This document shows, piece by piece, positions 22,734-34,086 of a stretch of DNA of 64,000 nt. Under the pieces are notes generated by a model. It was not told the DNA's origin. It did not search any database and saw only the letters and a list, made by a program, of their open reading frames with translations. Origin of the DNA: Cryptomeria japonica (Eukaryota; Streptophyta; Pinopsida; Cupressales; Cupressaceae); contig NC_081413.1 of assembly GCF_030272615.1 (NCBI RefSeq), positions 188,076,669 to 188,140,668 of the forward strand, read 5' to 3'. Position numbers and translations under genes: made by a program. Positions within the stretch are counted from its first letter, which is position 1. Each line of letters starts with the position of its first letter.

Positions 22734-24563
22734 TGTTTGCCTTGCCAATAGGAACAATAACTAGAGCTAAAATCTCAACCCAAATATTGGTCATTCATGT
22801 TGTATAGTTATTATCTCCATGACTGAATTTCATTTACTTGTCAACCCAGGGACGTATTAGTTGAAATGGGTCTGCACTATATATGTACTAAGTTCCTGCG
22901 ATAGTTATTCTGCACTGTTGCAGCAACTAAATCTATTCGAGATAAACAAGTGAAAACATAACAACAGAATGGCTACAGGAAAGCTTAACATTAATAGAAG
23001 ATTGCAATTAAATAATTGTTAACTAAGTTTAGAGGTGGCAAACAGGAATTACTCTGTCTGCAGGAACAGTCACAAGATCTGGTTCCAGTGGCTGCAGGAA
23101 CAGTTAATTGCTAGAACATATACTACAGCAAAAGGAAAACTTAATCTAACAAATGCATAGGAATACTCCAAAGTGGGCCCCCTTGGATGAGTGTATCCAA
23201 ACTTCAAAGATAATTCTATATACTCATAATAACATCACTTTTATTCATTGTTTTCAAAAGTTGATACAACAAATGAAATGAAAGAAATGCTTCAAGTTCT
23301 AAAAACGTTGCCTAATCCTGTCTCTAACCCCTGTCTAACCTCAGAGAATAGGTGCAAGCTTTTATTTATAAGAAAATTATAACAAATTCCTACTATCTAG
23401 ATCACACCAATGAAATGAGGTGGAAAATATTTATGACTGCTAACAGAAGAAGTTAATCCACAAAAAACATGGAACTCAGCTAAACTGCAACCAAGAATAT
23501 AGCATGGCGATGTTATAAGATTGATGTTTACTGAAGACAAACATAAATGAATTTGGCATCACCTTGCTATTCCTTTGCCGATTATTACACACACCATCCT
23601 CTCTATTGTTTTGAATATTTAACCGCCTTTGAATGTCTCCAACTGCTTTTATGACATGATTCAACATGTGGCTTGCAATAACCGCTTCTGCAACATGTCA
23701 TTTATTCCTGCAATTAAAAGATAGAACATACAAGCACACACACACACAAATATATATATATATTCATTAATCATAACACTTATACATTCACACATGATAT
23801 TACCTATGATAATTTGCATGGCAACAGGAATAAAAGGTCAAAATAATATAGGATTTAATGGGTTTAGTTATCATCCAGAATGCACATAGTCAAAATTTAA
23901 TACATCACATGACTCAAACACTATCCGAATATGCAACTTAAAACATGGAAAAAACTTATCAGTTATAGGAATAAAAGAGCTATTATTTCAGCTCATCAAA
24001 TGTGTAACATTGTTTGTGGGTTTTCTTTAAGGAAAAAATTAATGTCCTTCATTCATGTTGTAGTAAATTCAGGAGTATTTTATAGATTACTCAAAGTGAT
24101 TTATGTAGTAACGAGAGGGGATACATTGATGTAAGGCATCAATGTAATCATAGCTTACTAATTTTGATGAATTCGTAAGATATTTATATTTGGATATGGT
24201 CTTGACTCTGTTCTATGGATTAGGCACTGGTTTGCAAGTATTTTACGATCAGATTCATGAAACTTCAAAATATTCAAACTCATTATCTCTTACTCTTTCC
24301 TTTCATGTCTTGTTTATGTTGTTCTACGTTTAAGCATCTCGACAAGTGATTGAAGGATGAAAGAACATGTTATGACAGTTCTACCATTATGTTATTTGCT
24401 TACACAATAGTGATGAAGAGGCAAAATTATTATTCTCAATGATTAATTAGAAGAAATGGGACAAATATTGAGCAACTGATGAATCTTGAACACCCGTTGT
24501 TTGTAGACATGAGAATTATCCACCATTAACAGCCTGTGGTCATTGTATAAAAATGAACAAACA
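22734..24563 (-). repeat. E4 5' LTR (right)
   Basis: 1830 bp and collinear with the left LTR, from TGTTTG to CAAACA in plus coordinates. An AATAAA-type signal precedes the CCAAGGGGGCCCACTT block on the minus strand. Confidence 0.93.
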
Positions 24564-24917
24564 AGTACTCATGAGATCCAAACTTAGGAATACCCTCTTG
24601 AGTTTGGTGGAACTCAAAGTGAAGAAGGCTAGGATAGCCTTGTTATGTTGTGTTTCCTTATTTTTAGTTTGTTGATAGTGCAAATCATATGCTCTAGGTT
24701 TTAAAATCCCACAACCTAGAATTACATTTCGCCTTAGGACTGGAGGTAGCAAGAAAAATCATCAACAGAGCTACCAACATATTGAATATATCCAAGAGGT
24801 TTATACTTTTTCTACCCTCTTCCATTCTTAAGCAATATAATTTCTTCCTGAAAAAAATATTATTCAATAAAGATTTGGCTTGATATATCTCACCAAGTTT
24901 CGTCCATAGTTTCTTTG
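24564..24917 (-). pseudogene. Old copia gag, second part (interrupted by E2)
   Basis: Minus-strand copia gag sequence: a KLWTKLGEIYQ block, then RMEEGRKSINLLDIF, typical of the UBN2-type gag of plant copia elements. Its upstream half lies at 40475-40223 on the other side of E2, in matching phase. Downstream (below about 24700) the frame decays and stops at the E4 LTR. It is the oldest layer of the nest here. Confidence 0.8.
24913..24917. repeat. Target-site duplication of E2, left copy
   Basis: CTTTG occurs here and at 40223-40227. Confidence 0.95.
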
Positions 24918-26451
24918 TGTTGGAATTATGTGAACCGGTATGTGGACATAATGACATTGTATGTTGTCATTGATGTCAATATGTTGAAAAGGTATGAACT
25001 GGCATATGTGAGAACCGGCATTTGTGCCAAAGTGGAGCGGTGTGCTTGTTCAAGGTGAACCGGCATATGGTTATGGGAACCGGCACATGGAAGCATTGTA
25101 TGACTACAAGTTGGTAGTCTCAACATCAGGGTTTCTGGTTGAAGTGCTTCAAGTCTGTATGGCTCAACTGGTGATCTTTGTGTAATGAGTAAACAGTATA
25201 ACAAAGAACAGATCGTGTTGCCACATCAGCCTTGTGCGTGTGAAGGATCTTGCATGAAGAAGACTATCCCTATCTACCTCGGGAATGTGCGAAGTTTGTA
25301 AACGGTGAAAACGCATGATGGATTATCAGGCGCCATGAAATTGGTGGATAATGAATGATGGAGAATGTCTTGAGATTTTTTCAAAGATCTACTACATTTA
25401 ATATAGTATGATCAATGGTCATGGTTGAACTATTTGAATTCCTTAACCTAACAGGTCTAGGGTTTAGGGTTTATACTACCGACCTGTCTGTTGTCCTATA
25501 AGGTCGATGTTGTGATTCTTTTAGAGGTTGTTGGCAAAAGTTGTGTGTGAGTATCCAAGAGAAGGGATACGAGATCCTTGCCAGACTAGAGGAGAGAAGT
25601 GATACCCGCAGAGTGTAAGTGCAGAAGGTGAAGAGGAGCTTAAGTGGATCTGCATTGGCACTGAGTGTTGTTACCAGATCATTGTAATACCTGTTGATCT
25701 CTAACCACCTCAATAGTTGGAAAATCCCCTAACAGGGTAGCCTTAACCAGCTTGCTGTAAATCCCTTAACAGGGTAACTCAAAGTTATTGAGATCTGGAA
25801 AGCTAGAGAGCTCTGGAAATCCTTTAGCTATTGAGTTCTTGAAATCCTCTAACAAGGTACCCTTAATAGGGTTTAACCCTTAACCGGGCATTGTAGCCAT
25901 CCCTTAACCGGGTGATCTCTAACAAGATCGATTCCTAGCAGAACCTTTTGTAATGTCTTTAACCGGACAAGGCTTCTGACAGAGCGGACTTCCAAAGAGT
26001 TCAACAACAAGCTTGTGGGTATTCATCCCCATCGTGGTTTTTCCCAGTTGGGTTTCCACGTGAAAAATATGTGTGTCATATGTGATGCTTTTATCTTGTG
26101 ATGCTTCGTTATTCCCTGTTAAGCATATGATGGTTCTGTGTTTTATACCTGTCAATAAAACATGTTGAACTAGCTATTGTGAAGATATGATGATAGATTA
26201 CCTATTCATGCATAGCGGTGAAATGGTAGTGTATTTTTGAGTTGAGTGGAAAACTCAGTAAGTAATTGGTTTATGATTGTTTTAGTTGTTCTGAGTTTTA
26301 CCGGTTGCACTTTGTCTCAAACCGGTGTCATTGTTTGCCAATCATTTAGAGTAATTGTTGCTGAACCAGTTTAGGTCTATATTTTGTCTGTACTGATTCA
26401 CCCCCCCTCTCAGTACCGGTTTGGTACTATTCATTCATCATTGAGTTATCA
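24918..26451 (+). repeat. E2 5' LTR
   Basis: 1534 bp. It holds TTGTCATTGATGTCAA at 24964-24979, CTAGGGTTTAGGGTTTA near 25449, a cluster of mirrored CCCTTAACAGGG-type motifs at about 25720-25960, an inverted repeat at 26034-26059 starting GTGGTTTTTCCC, and CACCCCCCCTCTC shortly before its end. Confidence 0.95.
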
Positions 26452-26453
26452 AT

Positions 26454-26465
26454 TGGTATCAGAGC
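26454..26465 (+). other. E2 primer binding site (initiator tRNA-Met type)
   Basis: TGGTATCAGAGC starts three bases after the LTR end, as in E1. Confidence 0.92.
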
Positions 26466-26525
26466 TTCCTCCTGGTCCTCTATGTTATACGCTTAACCAC
26501 TTGAGGTAAAGATCCTAGACAAGAG

Positions 26526-26864
26526 ATGAAGAGGGAAGGTCCAAAGTTTAACAGGGAAAATTTTGGTATATGGAAAGATAGGATGAAGATATTCATCAGA
26601 AGCATGGGTGCTCAACACTGCAGTTATGTTGAGAATGTCTATGTTGTCCCTACTGGTACTCTCACCGATGACCAAAAGAGAGAGCTACAAGAAAATGGGC
26701 AAGTCATGGAAGCTCTCATTAGTAGTCTATTTGACATTGAGTTTATTGATGTTTAGGACAAGGTAAATCCCAAAGAGGTATGGGATGCTCTTGAAAATAT
26801 CTATGGTGGTGATGAACATGTAAAATAGGCTAAGGAAGAAAGCCTGAGAGGGAAGTTTGAAGAT
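26526..26864 (+). pseudogene. E2 gag, N-terminal part
   Basis: The frame starts at ATG 26526 with MKREGPKFNRENFGIWKDRM, the usual copia gag opening. It is stopped by TAG near 26754-26756 and by another TAG near 26827, where a glutamine codon is expected, then continues in the same phase into the long frame at 26865. Gag would package the element RNA. Confidence 0.88.
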
Positions 26865-28412
26865 ATGCAGATGGTTGAAAGTAAGACCATTCAGCAGTAT
26901 GGAATAAGAATCAAAACAGTTATTGGAGAAATTAAGAGTGCGGGTGGTAAAATAGAAGACTCCACTGTGGTAAGAAAAGTCCTGAGATCCCTATTGCCGG
27001 TCTATGCAATATGGGTTGTTGCTATTCAGGAGCTGAGATCAATAGACAAGACTAAGGTATCCTTGGACTCCATCATAGCAAAGATGACAGCCTATGAGCT
27101 AAATAGTTTTGATGGCAGTGTTCAAAAGATTGAATCAACTTTCAGAGCTTCTATTGTACCATCCAGGAAAGGAAAAGAAGCAAGCACTAGTGGTGAACCA
27201 AGACAGAGCAGAGTAATGGATGATGAGGAGTTTCTAATAGAATTTGAAGCTCTACTTGCTAGGAAGCTTCCTAAAGGAACTAGTAAATACAAAGGTAAGC
27301 TACCTTTGAAATGCTTTTCTTGTAATCGGATAGGACATATTGCTATAAACTGTCCTAATGGCGATATCAAGGACAAACCGGAAAGATTTAGGAAATTCAA
27401 AGGAGGAAACCGAAGAAACTGTTTTGTGGTAGTTGATGAAGGTGTCACAGATGAAGAATTAGAGGATGAAGAAAATGAAGATATTGTGTTTGTTGTTGTC
27501 AAAGAAGATGTGTCAGACAAGAAGGCTCTTGTCTCCCGGTTTGATAATTCCAATGAGTGGATCATTGACAATGGTTGTTCTCACCATATGACTGGTGACC
27601 GGAGCAAGTTTCTATCCTTGGAGGAGTATGATGGTGGTGTGGTTCACTTTGGCAATGATGCACCATGCATGGTCAAAGGCAGAGGGTCCATCTCTCTGAA
27701 TGGAAAGAGTAGTGCTGACAATGTGTACAGGGTTGATGGTCTCAGACACAACCTTCTGAGTGTTGCCCAGCTGAATGATAGTGGCCTCACTCTGGAATTC
27801 AAGAATGGAGTTTGCAGAATCAAGGGAAAAGATGGTGAATTGGTGGCCACCGGCGTGCAGACCAAAGGTAATCTATTTCAGCTGAATGCAAATATAAGCA
27901 CATGTCTTATGGCCAAATTTGATGATAGCTGGATATGGCATAGGAGACTCTGCCATGTAAACTATGATAACATTGTAAAGGCTAGTAAGATCAAGGCAGT
28001 TAGAGGATTTTCGGTGCTAAGCAAACTGGATAATACCTTGTGCAGAGAATGTCAATTGGAGAAAATGTCTTCCTCAACCTTTAAAGGTAAATCTTTCACT
28101 GCTGACAACTTGCTTGATCTTGTGCATACTGATTTGTGTGGTCCTATGAAAACTAGGAGTGTGCAGGGTGATAGGTACTTCATGATTCTCATTGATGACT
28201 ACTCAAGAATGATGTGGGTCACATTCTTGAAAGACAAGTCTAAAGCCTTTGTAAAGTTTAAATCTTTCAGAGCATTAGTGGAGAAGGAAAGTGGTAAAAG
28301 GATCAAGTGTCTGAGAACTGATCAAGGAGGGGAATTCACTTCCAGTGAATTCAACAAGTATTGTGAAGAATTTGGCATCAAGAGACAACTATCTGCCCCC
28401 CGGACTCCATAG
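26865..28412 (+). pseudogene. E2 gag C-terminus, zinc knuckle, protease and integrase core
   Basis: An uninterrupted 515-codon stretch. Order: gag helices; knuckle CFSCNRIGHIAINC with all C-C-H-C ligands (about residue 150); acidic linker; protease core WIIDNGCSHHMTG, where the catalytic D-S-G reads D-N-G; NLLSVAQL; integrase zinc region (HRRLCH ... CREC); core HTDLCGP and RTDQGGEF with both aspartates. It ends at a TAG replacing a glutamine in the P-Q-Q-N-G block at 28410-28412. The protease change alone would block polyprotein processing. Confidence 0.93.
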
Positions 28413-28709
28413 CAGAATGGCCTATTAGAAAGGAATAATCAGATTGTGGTTGAAGCAGCTAGAACCATATTGATTCAAGGAAAGGTAGCTCACACCTTTT
28501 GGAGAGAAGCGGCGAGCACTGCAGTCTACACAATGAACCGGGTACTCATCAAGAAAGGTAAGGACAAAACTCCTTATGAGTATTGGACCGGTAAGACACC
28601 TGTGGTTAGCTACTTTAGGGTATTTGGTAGAAAATGTTACATCAAGAGGAGTGAACATCAGGGAAAATTTGAAGCTAAATGCGATGAGGGAATATTTCTA
28701 GGATATTCC
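28413..28709 (+). pseudogene. E2 integrase end, up to the E3 insertion
   Basis: This continues in phase after the TAG: QNGLLERNN with the third catalytic acid, FWREAASTAVYTMNR, TPYEYW, FGRKCYIKR and GIFLGYS. E3 enters right after the GYS codons; ATTCC at 28705-28709 is duplicated at 36626-36630. Confidence 0.92.
28705..28709. repeat. Target-site duplication of E3, left copy
   Basis: ATTCC here and at 36626-36630. Removing E3 and one copy restores the E2 codon phase. Confidence 0.95.
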
Positions 28710-29916
28710 TGTAAAGCGGAAAATCGCGATCGAACCCTAGTTGCTCTCCCCTCTTCCAACTCCAAGGAGAGAGAAGGGAGGTTGGTAGGGTTGATGGTTT
28801 TCACTTGGGAGACTTTACATTCAAAAGAGGGGTTGAAACCCACAAGATCCAATCCCATGCAATGCAATATTGGATGCTAAATGAGTTTCAAGGGTTATGA
28901 CAGCAAGGCTACCCTCTTTTGTAAAGAATGTGCATAGAAGAATTAAGCTAGGAATGCATAGAAAGTGAGAAAGATTCGCTTATAAACTAAGATAGGAATA
29001 CAGTATGAAGCTGCGGACCTGGAATTAGCAGTAAAATGTCGATACGGCACTGTCCTGCAAATTTGAGCGAAAGTTGCTGGGACGATGGCGCCCGAGCGCC
29101 ACGGTCCTCCGAAAAATCCGCGAAACGAAGGGGGATCTGTTCGTCTCTGCACAAGGATTCCAGATCTTCAATTTCAGCCGCGTACCTGCAACCTACACAC
29201 ATAAAAGCGAAGACGATTGGGGGGTTAGGGATTAGGGGTTTACCTTTAGGTCAAACCCCGGTTTTGGAATTAACCAAGAAATGAGCAATGCTGTAAATGT
29301 AAATGTCTGTAATGTAAAACAAGTACTAATACCTTGTTGTAAGGATGTTTGTATCCTTATGTGTGAAGGTATAGATGTTGTATGTTGTATGTTGTAGTAG
29401 TATGTTGTAAGTGATCTCCTCTTCAATGGTTGAATCCTTGTCTTGAATGCAACACTTAGCCTTGAATGGAGACTTGAAATGATCAATTGCTTGAAGGAAT
29501 GCTTGAATGCTTGAATGCTTGAGTATAGTTTCCATGCTTGTACACATATGACCTTCTTACCCAAATGGGAGAGGAAAATGTAGTTTATATACTTGCCAAT
29601 TAGGGTTAAAAGACTGATTTTTCCGACCTTAGGCCAACCAGGAAATATTATTTCCAATTTGCAAACAAAAAGACCCGAAGTCCCATAGGAGACCGGGCCC
29701 AAAATAGGGCCAGGGACCAGGGCGCTGGCTGGGCGCTCTGGTCCCACCTCCCGGGGTAGCAGGGTGCAAAGGAGGTTCAGGCCAGGGTGCTTGAAAATGC
29801 AGTTTTTGGTGTCGTGGACAAGTTTCAGGGTCTCCATTCAGGTTCCATGTTGCGTCGCCATCGTGAAGACCGAAATGCAGTCAAAATTGCAAGTGTCGCA
29901 ATTTTAGGACGCTACA
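28710..29916 (-). repeat. E3 3' LTR (left)
   Basis: 1207 bp. It has a single copy of the GGGACCAGGGCGC hairpin unit at 29713-29744, where the other LTR has six, and a second G+C-rich palindrome at 29079-29107. Confidence 0.95.
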
Positions 29917-30882
29917 TTTAGCCCCCACTTTAGCGGGAGTATGTATGCTCATACTTCCGGTAAAGTACAAGGAAACAATATTGAAAGACTTTCACCACGT
30001 CAAGGAGGCAAGACACACCAAGCCCCCAGTGGACTAAGGATCTTACGACTTCGATTGACAAAGTAAAAGGGAAGATCACGAGGGAGAACCATGACTGTCA
30101 GTAGTAAGGTTCCCTCACTATGAGTCATGCAAGAGAAATACCGAAAATTTTCAAGGCAAAGCTGAGTTCTCCAAGAAATTTTCATGTATCCTGAAGGGAT
30201 AGACAGGGTGTATGCCCCCCTATGTTAAAGCGATCGCACATGCCTCAACGGGGGTGATTGTTTTAACGTAGTGATACACATAAGAAATGAGAAAGGAAAG
30301 GAGCACGTTATCGCAAGGATTTAGTCCCCAAGTGTGAGATAAACCCAAGGATAATAGACACAAAACACAAAGCACAAGGTGACTTCACTTTCCTCGGGGT
30401 CAGTATGCTGTATGATAATTCATGTATATATATCATATGTATGTATGCATAATTGTTCTTCATTCCCCAATCAAGGAAGGTCACCTAGAAGAAGGGAACA
30501 CATGTGTCTTTTGAGTCAACATGAGAGAGACCAAAAGAGATCTCAATGCTTTGCATCGTCCTCAAGTAGACAACACCAAGGACAACAAATAGAAGAATGA
30601 GAATAACGTATAGAAGAAGTAACACAAGAGAGGAGGAGAGAATCTGGTATGCTAATGTAACTAGTCTAGCACGTCATCTACCCCCCAATCTTGTTGATCA
30701 ATGTTTCGGGAAGGCAGGGAACACGCTAGAGGAGGAACATTCAACACAGCAGATGGAGCTATCACAAGACCCAAACAAGGGCTATGTTCATGTTCCAAGC
30801 CACGTTGTTCTTGTCTACGAGCTAGGATAAGTGCTTTAGAAAATTCATTAGATAAATGGTTATCAATATCAACAAGTTCATA
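29917..30882 (-). other. E3 polypurine tract and 3' noncoding region
   Basis: On the minus strand AAAGTGGGGGCTAAA lies directly before the LTR (plus 29917-29931) and fits a polypurine tract. The rest, between the tract and the gag-protease stop, has no convincing coding frame on either strand. Short open stretches on the plus strand lack any family motif. Confidence 0.7.
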
Positions 30883-33800
30883 TTAACTATCATAAGCAAG
30901 AGGAGTAACATTTTCATCATGAATAACATTTTCATCTATAGCATCATCAAGATTTATAAAAATAGGGTCTTTAATTCGCACAGGATCAAGACCATCATGC
31001 ATCTTATGTTTTGGAGATTTTGGAGAAAATGGAATAATGCTTGTTGAAGGTGTTTTTGGAGATTGCAAAGTTTGAGAAGCAGCTGCTTGAGCTCTAAGAC
31101 AATGCTTTCGTCGGCGTTCACATGCAGAACGATTTCGTCTAGTCTTAGTAGGAAGTGAAGAAGATTGAGGAGGAGGAATGTTCTCATCCTTATCACTTGG
31201 GTGTTTAGGTTGTGGTCTCTTAGGCTCGATAATAGGAGAAGAAGAAGGTCTCTTCTCTCTATAAAAAGAAGGAGGAGGGACTGCTCCATACAAAGGAGGA
31301 ATATTTGGTTTAGGAAGAAGACCAAGTCCATCATGACGAGGAGGTATAGGTCTACTCTTAGAAGGTTTATTAGGCATAGACATAATCACATCCATGGGAA
31401 CGGGTTGGGAATCTTCTTGAGGAAAGACATTAGTTTTATCTTTCAAAGGAAGAACTTCCTTCTCAAGAATGATAGGAATATCAAGTTTAGGTGTTCTAGG
31501 TTCACTTAGAGATAGGATCATATCTGTTTTCCACTTTTGATAAGATTTGAAAAGATGATCACTTCACGGGGGAAGAGATTGAAATTGTTTAGGCCACAAA
31601 TAATCAATAGGAACGCTAGAAGTTCTTTTAGCTGGTTTAAAGAGACTATGATTGACAGTAACAACTTCACCATTATGGGGAAATTTCAAACACTTATGAA
31701 TAGGAGAAGCAATAGCTTTCATGGAAGATAGCCAAGGATAGCCAAGCTTCACACGAAATTGTTTGGAAGATGGAATAATAGCAAAGTTCACATCAAGGGA
31801 TTTGTTATGGACCTCAATAGGCAATGTAATAGAACCAATTGCAGGAGAAGAAAATGCATCAAATAGTTTCACAATCACATCTGTTTTGTCATATATCACT
31901 TGATTCAATTGCAAAGTAAAAAGAAATTCTTCAGTAATAACATTAACCATGCACGAAGGATCAATAAGCACTCCACGGCAAGGTGTATTCTTGACTTTTG
32001 CAACTATGTATAAAGGACCATCAGGTGCCCTAATGGTTTCACTAGAATCAAATGTGATCGAAGGTTCTTTAGGGTTTTCTTGCTGCTCTACAAAGTTAAT
32101 CACATTCGGAGTCATAGACACAAGACCATCAGATGAAAGAGAGGAATCATTAGTCTGAATCGCATTAGAGGTATGAGAAGGTAATGGATTAGTGAAAATC
32201 TGAAGATTTTGATTAGGAGGAGCTACAGATGTATTGCCTTTATCATTCACTCCAGAAACATAAATAGTATTATTATCAATCAAATCTTGAATTTTACCCT
32301 TTAAAGAAAAACATTTTTTAGTATCATGCCCAGGCTGACGATGAAATTGACAAAAAGATTTGTTATCAAAATAAGGTGAAGTAATCTTTGCAGGATCAAT
32401 TTGCCTTATAGGAGGAAGAGTAAGCACATTTTGTTCCAATAACTTATTCATAATACTATGCAATGATTCATTCAAAGGAGTATACTTTCTTTCTTTCTTG
32501 AAAAATTTAGAAATAGGAGGCACACCTGATGCTGCATTCACATTGTTGTTGATGATGTTTTCATTGAATTTAATGGACTCTCTGTTCGGTTTAAACTTCC
32601 CAAATGGTTGTTGACTACTATCACCCTTATCACTCGGAGTCATAGGATGTGATTGTTCCATTTGACTCGCAGTCAGTTGATAATTGTGAAGAGTTGCGCA
32701 CAACTGTTGGAAAGAAGTAAACTCAGAAAACAGGAGTTTGTCTCGAATATCTTTTTGTAAATTAGAAATAAAGATTCTTTGAATATCATTGTCAGGCACT
32801 GGAAAAGAAATTTGAGCATACAAATGCTTATATCTACCAATGAAATCAGTCACTTTCTCTTTAACACCTTGTTTACAATGCATTAAATCAATCAAAGTAA
32901 CTTTAGGACTTACATTGTTTTGAAATTGTTGAATGAAAGCATTTGCAAGTTGTTCAAAAGAAGTAATAGAATAAGAAGGCAACGAGCAATACCATTGTAG
33001 GGCTTTGTCTCTTAATGTTCTAGTGAACAGTTTTGCAAGCAACCTTTGGTCATAAGCAAAATCAGTACATATTGTTTGAAAAGTCTTAACATGTGTTAGA
33101 GGATCTCCTTTACCATTATAAAGTTCCAAATGCGGGATTTCAACATGTTTAGGAGGGATAGCTCGAACAATGTCAAGAGAAAGTGGGCTCGCAACATCAA
33201 ATGTGGGCACACTAAACTTAGATTGATTCATAGAGGCAATTTGTTGCTGTAAAGAAGAGACAGTTTGTGCAAGATTGTTAATGGTCGCTTCAGTCGAAGA
33301 ATTCATATTAGATGTGTTAGATTGAGATGGAGGTGTTATATTATTGAAAGAAGGTAAAGAGTAAGGTGGTGGGACTCTATGATAATTAGTCATAGGAGAT
33401 GATTGGACAGGAGGAACACTACAAGGAGGAATAGAATGGTTAAATGAATTGCCCCCTTGCGTCATGTTCATTTGTGGAGATGTAATAGGAACACTCATTG
33501 AAGGAATGAATGAAGAAATCGGATTAAATGAAGGAAGAGGGTTAATTGAAGAAGAAGGATTGCCCCCATGACTAATGATCACAGGAGGAATGTCTTGTGT
33601 AGAAGTAGCCATTATGTTTGATGTAAAGGTAGGTATGCTAGCAATAGGAGTCGTCAAAGGAATAGAATGATTGACTTGAGTAGGAGGTTGTGTATAACCT
33701 AAAGTTTCGGCACAACTCTTTATAGGCATCACATTCGAATCCACAATGTGTGCAATACCACGCAAAATATCAATTCCATTCTTATCACTTTGAAGCATAC

Positions 33801-34086
33801 GTTTTAAACCCTCAATTAAAGGAAGAGCTTGACTATCAGGGTATTCTTGAGACATCCATTGTCGAAAATCGTCAAATTGGTTATCCAATTTTGAAATTTG
33901 TTCTTCAGAAACCTCATGGAGAGCTTCTTCATCATTAGGAGGATTAGAGGAATTACCCATGTCCTCGTTAAAAAGGCTATTCAAATTAGGTTCCATCTCC
34001 TCAGTAGTTAAACCTCGGAAAGACTTAATTCTACGGCTTCGTCTAACGGGAATAGTGTAATTAGGGCTTATTGTTGTAAAACTCAT
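30883..34086 (-). pseudogene. E3 gag-protease polyprotein with one in-frame TGA
   Basis: ATG at 34086 opens an 840-codon frame ending in TGA at 31566-31564. The same phase then stays open to 30883 (14 codons plus 212 from the next ATG), so the full frame is about 1067 codons with one stop. Order: Pro/Ser/Asn-rich N-terminal half, gag core (LFTRTLRDKALQWYCSLPS, LANAFIQQFQNNV, VTDFIGRYKHLYAQISF), a C-X2-H...H-X4-C type knuckle (CQFHRQPGHDTKKC), and a retropepsin-like fold around VLIDPSCMVNVI, in which D-T/S-G is replaced by D-P-S. After the TGA comes a Pro-rich basic tail (RRNRSACERRRKHCLRAQ). The TGA may be CGA-to-TGA decay or a real terminator. It is the best-preserved frame in the window. 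Confidence 0.88.

Larger units (their letters stand above)
13640..24563 (-). mobile_element. E4, Athila/Tat-like Ty3/gypsy element with a third ORF
   Basis: A 10.9 kb element on the minus strand. Its LTRs (13640-15499 and 22734-24563) start TGTTTG and end CAAACA, a 6-bp inverted terminal repeat. Next to the right LTR is a primer site; then, reading leftward, come gag, a Pro/Gln-rich gag tail, protease, RT, RNase H region, integrase and an extra ORF before the left (3') LTR. RT and integrase are of the non-chromodomain gypsy type. The coding region is heavily broken. The flanking 5-mers are AATAT and AGTAC, so there is no target duplication. The LTRs differ by a few percent plus a TA microsatellite length change. 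Confidence 0.93.

Noticed and set aside
27122-27571. Minus-strand 149-codon frame inside E2
   Set aside because: Shadow of the gag-protease frame; Ser/Thr-rich from reversed acidic codons.
29036-29284. Plus-strand frame, with an identical type at 35594-35842
   Set aside because: Lies within E3 LTRs in both places and has no protein motif.
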